Source: Stichopus chloronotus
Lineage: Eukaryota; Echinodermata; Holothuroidea; Aspidochirotida; Stichopodidae
Length of the DNA: 64,000 bases
Assembly (NCBI GenBank): GCA_021234535.1
Contig: CM037848.1
Coordinates: forward strand, 12,629,944-12,693,943
Direction of reading: 5' to 3'
Shown here in pieces: positions 57,621 to 64,000 of the stretch. A program made the position numbers and the translations under genes. A model generated the notes under the pieces. That model did no database searches. It saw only the letters and a program-made list of their open reading frames with translations, and had not been told where the DNA came from. How positions within the stretch are numbered: the stretch's first letter is position 1; every line of letters begins with the position of its first letter.

Positions 57621-60600
57621 TAACAACGAAACCTGAACAGCCTACAACTACTTCGGAGACAATTGAGAATCCTGAAGAAGTTGAGGAATCTTTACCAACA
57701 CAGCCAACTGATGAGTTAAGGGATATCGTAACTACAACCATTTCTACAACAGAAACTGATGATGAAGAATCCTCCCTTTTACCTGAAAAACCATCTGAAG
57801 TATCAACTCCTGTTGGTGCTGCATCAGTTGAAATTCCTCTTGAAAGTGCACCTGTAGAGAGAGAGGAAGTTGCTCCAACTAAGGAGACGATGGAAGTTGA
57901 AATTCATCCTTCTGCACCTGTTGAGAGACTTGAAGAAGTTATTGATATAACAGTTAGAGAAGACACACCTGCTTATGCTGTAAGTGAAATTACTTTGGTT
58001 GATACTGAAACACCTGAACAGAGAGAAAAGTCCTCCTTATTGATAGATCGGGATGGACAGCCACTTGAATTTCCTGAAATTGTTATTGAAGTGGAACATC
58101 CACCTCAAGAAGATATCCCTACACAGAAAGAACCTGTTGAAGAATCTTTTGAGTTTATGCCAACCACAGTAGAAGAATCTCCAAAAGAAATTTCCGCCAC
58201 AGAGTTTGGGTCAATTTTAGTTGATGAACTGCCAACAATTGATATTGCAGAAGTTACTAAAGATGACCGAGAGGAAATTTCTGAAGTTTTAATTGCACCA
58301 GAAGAAACACCAATAGATCAGCCACTGAAGTTAGAAGTGTTAGCATCATTTCCCACAAATGCTGAAGAACTGCCTCTTGAATCTCTCTCTGCTCCTACAA
58401 TAGAAGAGCAAATCACAGATGAGAAACCAGCTGATATCCCCATGACCGTAACAACGGAAGCAACTGAGCAGCCGCAAGATGTACTTACAGTGCCAGAACA
58501 AAGCGAGATGTATCCAGATGAAACACCGGAGGTGACAGCACCAGTGACACCAAGTGATGCACTTGAACTTCCAATTGACACACTGCATGCTCCTTCAACT
58601 GAAGAAATATTGCAGGAAGAAAAGCCAGATGATGTTTTAGTAGCTCCCATAAGCGAGGCTGAGCATCTTCCTTATGATATTTTGGAAACCACAGAGAAGG
58701 AGGACATTCACCCACAAGATTTGGCAGAAATTAAATCTATCACTGTAATTCCATATGAAACAAGTAAACTTCCAAGTGATGAGCTACCTCAGGACACACT
58801 GAGTGCGCCAGAAACACAAGAAACCAGTCTAGAAAGTTTCCCAGAGGTAATAGCTACACAAACCATACCTGATGGGGCAACCAGATTACCGCAGGAGTCC
58901 CTCACAACACCAAGTACAGAGGAACATTTACCTGAAGAGCATCCAGAAGAAATAACTACTGAGGTAAGACCAGGTACAGCAGATGAAATCCCTGAGGATG
59001 CAGTTGATATTGTAACTGTTATGCAAGAGGATCTTGAGACAATGCCAGAGGTAGATGATACTGAACTTTCCATCCCTGTAGAATATGAAGTTGTTGAAAC
59101 TACTGCTTCTCCTGTTGATGATACTCCCAAAGAAATCACTACATATCAACTAGGAGAAATTTTGCAAGAGGAAATTCCAGATGAGAGAAAGCCGCAAGAA
59201 GAAATGCCTTTACGAGACTTACCAACAGTAAAGGAAGTGGTAATATCTCCAGAACAACTGAGCCCTATTGAAACAACTTTTGAGACTTTCCCAGATGATA
59301 CACCTGCAGTGTCTGAGGTTACCTATGTTCCCTTCAAGCCAGTAGAAGAAGACACTCATGAAAGATCTACAATCACACTTCCCCAACAACAACCTTCAGA
59401 AGATTTTTCTGGCGATTCCCTTAAGAGACATAGACCTGAATCAGTAACAGAGACAGTGACTGTGGTTGAAACTGTAGAAGAATTTCCAGAGCAGGAGCAA
59501 CCAGAGGAAGAAAGGTCTGTAACTGAAGTATCCATTCAACATGAAAAACCTGTGGATACCACCAAAATTGAATTTGATGTGAAGAAGCCAAAGCAGAAAC
59601 CTGAGACAATTACTGAAACAGTAACTGTTGTTGAAACAGTAGAGGAAGAACTTCCAGAAGAGGAACGTTCCATAACTGAACTTGCTATCCAGCATGAAAG
59701 GCCTAAAGGCACAACAGAAATAGAATTTGATGTCAAAGAATCAAAACCAATGCCAGAAACCATAAGTGAGGCAGTAACTATTGTTGAAACTATAGAAGAA
59801 GAATTTCCACAAGAGGATCAACCAGATGATGAAAGGTCAATCACAGAAGTAGCCATTCAGCATGAGAGGCCAAGAGATACATCTGAAGTAGAACTTGATG
59901 TCAAAGAGCCCAGAAAAAAGCCTGAAACAATAACAGAAACAGTTACAATTGTTGAAACAGTTGAAGAAGACTATCCACACCATGGCCCAGATGAAGATGA
60001 GAGATCAATAACTGAGGTAGCAATTCAGCATGAAGGTCCAAGGGATGATGACCGACCTGACAAGAAACCTGAGACGATCACAGAGACCGTAACTGTTGTT
60101 GAAACTTTAGAAGAGGAGTTTGAGAAACATCCAGAAGATGATGACACCCCTGCCAGAACTGAACTTGTCATTGCCCCAGACAAACCCCAGAGAGATTTGA
60201 CAGAAGTTGAATTTGTTACTCACAGACCAAAAGATGAAAAGAAGAGGGTTACTATGACAATGGAAACAGAAGGGACAGATGAGGACTTCCCAGAAGTAAG
60301 TTTCCAGGTCAGAAAGCCTGGAACTGAGGAGTCAGAAGTGACTCTTCAAAGAAGACCTGATGAACCTAGAGAAGTCAGCCTAATAGAGTTTGCTCCAAGA
60401 TTTACGAAAGAACTTGTGGATCAGACTGTCCCACTTGGTGGCACCACAGAGCTGACTGTTGAAGTTACAGCAGCACCACAGCCAGATGTACAGTGGTTCC
60501 GAAATGGAGTTGAAATATTTCCCTCTGACACAAAGACCATCGAGGTAGTACCTATCGATGAAGAAACATTCAGAAGTACCCTTTTCATTAAAGATGTTAC

Positions 60601-60683
60601 AGAAGATGATGATACAGAATTTTCAGTTACCATCACCAATCCTAAGGGCTCAGTAACCTCATATGCAGAAATAACTGTTGAAG
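57621..60683 (+). CDS. Titin-like gene, exon 20: 3.1-kb exon with a distinct repeat and Ig
   Basis: 1021 codons, phase 1 to phase 1 (CCCTACAG|TAACAAC; GAAG|GTAAAT). No array-type repeats. Residues about 1-160 are acidic with Thr. About 200-480 carry loose repeats with LPxDxLxAPxTEE or similar (LELPIDTLHAPSTEEI; LPQDTLSAPETQETS; LPQESLTTPSTEEHL). About 606-870 is a five-copy repeat (see separate entry). The Ig is at about 925-1021: APRFTKELVDQTVPLGG, VQWFRNGVEIFPS, then DDDTEFSVTITNPKGSVTS. It has no Cys at either the B or the F position. I do not recognise the repeats as a named domain; the composition is Glu/Thr/Pro/Val. Confidence 0.9.
59435..60240 (+). repeat. Five-copy coding repeat, about 50 residues each
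   Basis: Within exon 20, starts at 59435, 59600, 59753, 59921 and 60068. Each unit begins PETITETVTVVETVEEEF or a variant, continues with an acidic PEEERSITEVAIQHERP segment and ends IEFDVKEPKKK-like. The spacing varies (165, 153, 168, 147 bp), unlike the fixed 195-bp array in exon 5, and the units are more diverged, so this array is older. Confidence 0.88.
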
Positions 60684-60973
60684 GTAAATAGGTGTTCACA
60701 GAACACTAAAAATGTCCATTCGTTATGAACACAGCTTGTTTTTTTCCATCATGTGCATGTTGTGAATATCAATCAGTTTATTCAATTTAGAAACTGCCAT
60801 GCTTTGAAGAAAAGCCATGGTCCAACATAGTCTTCACTTCATCAGTTCATCCTATTACTATAAAGAGCACTGCTCGAGGTGTAAAGATTAGTACCGATGC
60901 TATCCTTACCGTGCCTTTTGTCATTGTGATTTGTAATATTTGTTAATTTTATTTTTGTGACCTTTGTTTTTAG
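60684..60973 (+). other. Intron (290 bp)
   Basis: GTAAAT...TTTTTAG, phase 1; nothing further seen. Confidence 0.7.
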
Positions 60974-61284
60974 CCCCTCAAGATGAGCCACTGCCAGTAG
61001 TCATCACTGAAACCACTGTAGAAGAAATTGAAACGGTGGAAACGACGACTACCATTTCTGAAATTGAAGGACCCTATTTAGACATCCAGACTACAGAAGA
61101 CATTCCTTATGACCTTGAAGAAACGGCACAGCGAATTGTTGAGCAGGTTGTTCGTGATGTCACGACAGAACTTCGGCAAGGGCCTGTGTTTGTTAGGGAG
61201 GTTGCTCCTGTGATAGAAACAACAGTAACAGAAGAAGTTAGGCTTGAGTGTCAAGTCACCGGAATCCCACAACCCACCATCAAT
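60974..61284 (+). CDS. Titin-like gene, exon 21: acidic linker and first third of an Ig
   Basis: 311 bp, entering in phase 1 (TTTTTAG|CCCCTCAAG) and leaving in phase 0 (ATCAAT|GTGAGC). Linker with VEEIETVETTTTISEIEGPY and AQRIVEQVVRDVTTELRQGP. The Ig begins at PVFVREVAPVIETTV and reads VRLECQVTGIPQPTIN with the B-strand Cys. The intron falls directly before the core Trp, which starts exon 22. Reading on past the donor gives unrelated sequence. Confidence 0.85.
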
Positions 61285-61704
61285 GTGAGCAAAATCATTT
61301 GTTTCTGCTGTGTATTCAACATTATGCAATGCATCTCTGAAAGGTTTGTTTTGGCCACAAATGCTCTTCCAAATATAGTCTGATTCAAACAATTTCCATA
61401 ATTCGCTTGATAACTGTATTGGTTCTCAGGGAAGATCGAAAAAGCATGTAATTATGTGTTACTTGTTTGTTTTGGCCACAAATGCTCTTCCAAATATAGT
61501 CTGATTCAAACAATTTCCATAATTCGCTTGATAACTGTATTGGTTCTCAGGGAAAATCGAAAAAGCATGTAATTATGTGTTACTTGTGGTTTGATGCCAC
61601 TGCCAATCTAAAATTAGGTATGTTGAACTGATCATTGTACCCAAAGATAAGCAATTGATTCCACAATTGTAATATTCTACTGTACTTTTTGTCTTTCATC
61701 TTAG
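61285..61704 (+). other. Intron (420 bp) with a 121-bp tandem duplication
   Basis: GTGAGC...CATCTTAG, phase 0. Bases 61344-61464 are repeated at 61465-61585 with one mismatch (GGGAAGATCG against GGGAAAATCG). Confidence 0.85.
61344..61585 (+). repeat. Intronic direct tandem duplication, 2 x 121 bp
   Basis: The two units start GTTTGTTTTGGCCACAAATG at 61344 and 61465 and end TTATGTGTTACTTG. I see one substitution between them. It is very recent or an assembly duplication. Confidence 0.9.
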
Positions 61705-61879
61705 TGGTATCACAATGAGGAACCAATCCACAGTGACCGATACATCGTCATCAATTATAATGATGGCATCAGCCAGTTGGTGATAACTGAAGTCACTGAG
61801 GAGGATGTAGGATACTTTGTATGTGAGGCTATCAATCCTCTTGGTAGAGCAACAACTGTCTGCAACATCATCATCCACG
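61705..61879 (+). CDS. Titin-like gene, exon 22: rest of the split Ig
   Basis: 175 bp, entering in phase 0 (CATCTTAG|TGGTATC) and leaving in phase 1 at CACG|GTACAA, a weak donor. It reads WYHNEEPIHSDRYIVINYND, then ISQLVITEVTEEDVGYFVCE, then AINPLGRATTVCNIIIH. With exon 21 this completes an Ig that keeps both canonical Cys (B strand in exon 21, F strand YFVCEAINPLG here). If the weak donor is not used, the frame stays open for 55 more codons to a TAA at 62044. Confidence 0.8.
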
Positions 61880-63007
61880 GTACAAATTATCAACCAGTTA
61901 TGGATTTTCTGCTGCTAACTGATTTGCAAAGATACCGTTTGGATGTAACCAGTGAGACTGAGGAGACTGTCCTCAGTGGTTTTGAAGCTAATTGCTGTCA
62001 TGACAAAGAAACCCCCTTCTTGTATTTCCCTTATTCCCCAGACTAACCAAAATGGTTCCCTTTCTCTTGTTCTTCTATGTCATGAATTGATACAAACATG
62101 ACTACTTCACACTGCTTACACTACATCGCATGATCTACTTCAAATGTTGGTTTTTATGTTGTGTTTTTTTTTCAGATTTTCACATTGCATGACCTTTGGC
62201 CATTACTGAGCTGAAGATCATTTAAAGACAAAGTGCAGTTTGTAAATAATATGAAGAATGTTTTTGATCACACATACACTAAAATTCTCACCTGCTCCTT
62301 TTTGTTTTCTTGTATCCTCAGTTTGCATGACCTCTCCAGGACCAATCTTTAGAATGTGACTCTTCCACCAAGTTTTTATGTGATAATCACATTATTTTCA
62401 TTCATCTCCCTCTGTCCTGTGTTTTGTTGCTGAGTTTGCCATTTGTCTGCTTCTGACTGAGATCTTTTGCATGTGGATGCTGTCTTTTATGATGAATGCA
62501 AGAGCCATTAAAGAATTGATATCTCATGTTTCATTGTCGTAACTTTTTGTTATTATTTTCTCTTTTAGCAAATTTAGCGTGAAACAGTTTTGGTCTAGGT
62601 TGAGAATGTCCAGTTTACTATGAAACAGATAAAACATGCTCTATGGCCATAATTGCACTTGAGCTTGTGCATTAAGGAAACTTGAACTACCATTGGTGTA
62701 CCTGAATTGAACTATTGGATGGTTGGATTACAATGGAAATGTGATTTTGATTTGATATATATCACATGTTATCTCATCACAGTTTTGGAAAAAGAACAAA
62801 GATTCATTCAAGGTTAAAAAAAAAGACAGCATATAGATGTGTAAGAAGTGTAGTTGTTTGGTCAATGTATTAAGTAAACACTGCTGGTACTGTCCAGAAT
62901 TTTTTTTTCTATTAATCAATTACTATATTTAAATTGTACAATAAGTGACTTTTTCATTCATTAATTTGTAAGTGACTCATTCTCATTCACCTTTTACTCA
63001 TGATAAG
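61880..63007 (+). other. Intron (1128 bp) or alternative 3' end
   Basis: GTACAA...ATGATAAG, phase 1. Its first 167 bp extend the frame of exon 22 to a stop at 62044-62046, and an ATTAAA hexamer lies at 62507-62512. I see no other feature. Confidence 0.6.
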
Positions 63008-63270
63008 GAGTCGAAAGCCCCCGGAGACCAACTGAGGAGCACCCAGAACATCCAGAGGAGGTAACAACTATCAGCATCACACAAGAAGAAGTCACACTAG
63101 ATGAGCAACCCCAGTTTCCAGAAATATCCATCAAATTCCAGCCACCTGAATTTGTTGAGACTATTGTCGACACTGAGGTGGATGAAGGTGACATTCTGCA
63201 TCTCAAAGCCAGAGTGAAGGGAACACCTCCAGTTGAAATAAAATGGCTGCATGAAGGCACTGAATTAGTT
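63008..63270 (+). CDS. Titin-like gene, exon 23: linker and first half of an Ig
   Basis: 263 bp, entering in phase 1 and leaving in phase 0 (GTT|GTGAGT). The acceptor is ATAAG at 63007 or, three bases later, GGAG at 63010; both keep the frame, so the start is uncertain by one codon. Linker ESPRPTEEHPEHPEEVTTIS and TLDEQPQFPEISIKF, then Ig from QPPEFVETIVDTEVDEGD, LHLKARVKGTPPVEIKWLHE with the core Trp. The B-strand Cys is replaced (LKARVKG). It contains no ATG within the coding frame and its boundaries rest on homology and splice signals. Confidence 0.8.
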
Positions 63271-63749
63271 GTGAGTAATTTTAGATAATTCAGCTTTTGA
63301 CAGAGCAAAGCAAACTGTTGGCTCACTGATGCAGTCGCAAATGACATTTGCTTTGTGGTATTATTTGGGATGTAGTTTTATCAAGAAATTGCAGATACCC
63401 ATATATTTTTATTGAAATATGTGCTGGTGTTCATATTCTTTGATATTTCACAGAAGACATTTGATGCTGAGGTTTAATGACTTATGGAATGGAAAAACAA
63501 ATCAAAAACTCTGTCACAGATTGAAGTACCTGGGATGCTTAGACTTGATGGATTACAACATGAAATATAAATTCAAAACAATCACTGAATTACTAATCTA
63601 ATTTTGAATCTTAATGACTGAAATCATAGTTCCCCGGCTCTGTCACGGAGACAAGCTGAGATATGTGAATCTTTGATAAAAATAGCAAAAAAAAAGATCA
63701 AGAACAGAGCTGAGGTTTGTCATTAACTTCCACATTTGTTTCATTTAAG
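63271..63749 (+). other. Intron (479 bp) inside an Ig domain
   Basis: Phase 0, GTGAGT...TCATTTAAG. AT-rich; nothing else recognised. Confidence 0.75.
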
Positions 63750-63897
63750 CCATCACCTGAACTTGTCATGACATTTGAAGAGAATGTTACAGAGCTGACG
63801 ATAACTGAGACAAGACCAGAATATACTGGTGAATATGTCTGCCAAGCTGTCAATCCAGTTGGATCAACAGTCTGCACAGCCACAGTCACCATCAAAG
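63750..63897 (+). CDS. Titin-like gene, exon 24: second half of an Ig
   Basis: 148 bp, entering in phase 0 (TCATTTAAG|CCATCACC) and leaving in phase 1 (AAAG|GTATGG). It completes the Ig of exon 23: PSPELVMTFEENVTELTITE, then TRPEYTGEYVCQAVNPVGST, then CTATVTIKG. The F-strand Cys is present while the B-strand Cys is not. The gene continues beyond the window. Confidence 0.85.
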
Positions 63898-64000
63898 GTA
63901 TGGTTTTTAATGTTCTTGCTTTCAAGATTTCACTCTTTCTCAAATTTGAATTTTGCCTTTCCTTTTCAGGTTGCTCTTGTCCTTTGCTGTTTTAAAACAG
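63898..64000 (+). other. Start of next intron, possibly ending at the window edge
   Basis: Begins GTATGG. The window ends in TTTTAAAACAG, which could be the acceptor of the following exon, giving an intron of only 103 bp. Another AG at 63968-63969 leads into an early stop. Confidence 0.5.

Noticed and set aside
3019..63897. Fibronectin-III domains or a kinase domain, as in A-band titin or twitchin
   Set aside because: I found no FN3 Trp/Tyr pattern and no kinase motifs (glycine loop, HRD, DFG) in any exon. Only Ig domains and repeats are present.

Overview
The window is eukaryotic. Its coding blocks are separated by AT-rich spacers bounded by GT...AG splice sites. Everything I can support as protein-coding lies on the + strand and fits one gene that runs through the whole window. 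Immunoglobulin I-set (Ig) domains alternate with very long Pro/Glu/Val/Lys/Thr-rich stretches, as in the giant elastic muscle proteins of the titin/connectin family (I-band or PEVK-like part). I see no start codon, terminal stop, fibronectin-III domain or kinase domain, so this is an internal slice of a larger gene. I joined 24 exons (3019-63897) by reading frame, splice consensus and intron phase. They total about 38.4 kb, or roughly 12,800 codons, with about 23 Ig domains. The organism is most likely an invertebrate animal. An echinoderm or another invertebrate deuterostome is my best guess, from gene architecture and intron texture only, and that is weakly supported.

Layout. 1-3018 is non-coding (upstream intron). 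3019-7123 holds four ordinary exons with three Ig domains and proline- or threonine-rich linkers. 8745-16472 is a single 7.7-kb exon: three Ig domains, a four-copy 'SDxESDTE' repeat, a fourth Ig, a long acidic region with nine tandem 195-bp (65-residue) near-identical repeats, and a fifth Ig. 17068-21199 has two more PEVK-plus-Ig exons and one short exon. A 3.1-kb intron with a tRNA-derived SINE-like element follows.

24303-56209 is the most striking part. Eleven homologous large exons (1.1-2.4 kb) are separated by ten homologous introns of 1029-1090 bp. This is a tandem array of exon+intron units of about 2.8-3.5 kb. Each exon is built from internal repeats of about 49 residues carrying a 'VEITFEVP' strand, followed by a fixed terminal block and one Ig domain. 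Two array exons carry single-base frameshifts and the last has lost nearly all of its Ig domain.

57621-60683 is a 3.1-kb exon with its own 50-residue repeat and an Ig. 60974-63897 has four small exons making two split Ig domains. Nearly all exon boundaries are phase 1, so the large exons are cassettes that can be included or skipped without shifting the frame. The likely role is a molecular spring whose length can be tuned by splicing and, over evolution, by unequal crossover. That role is inferred from the family and architecture.
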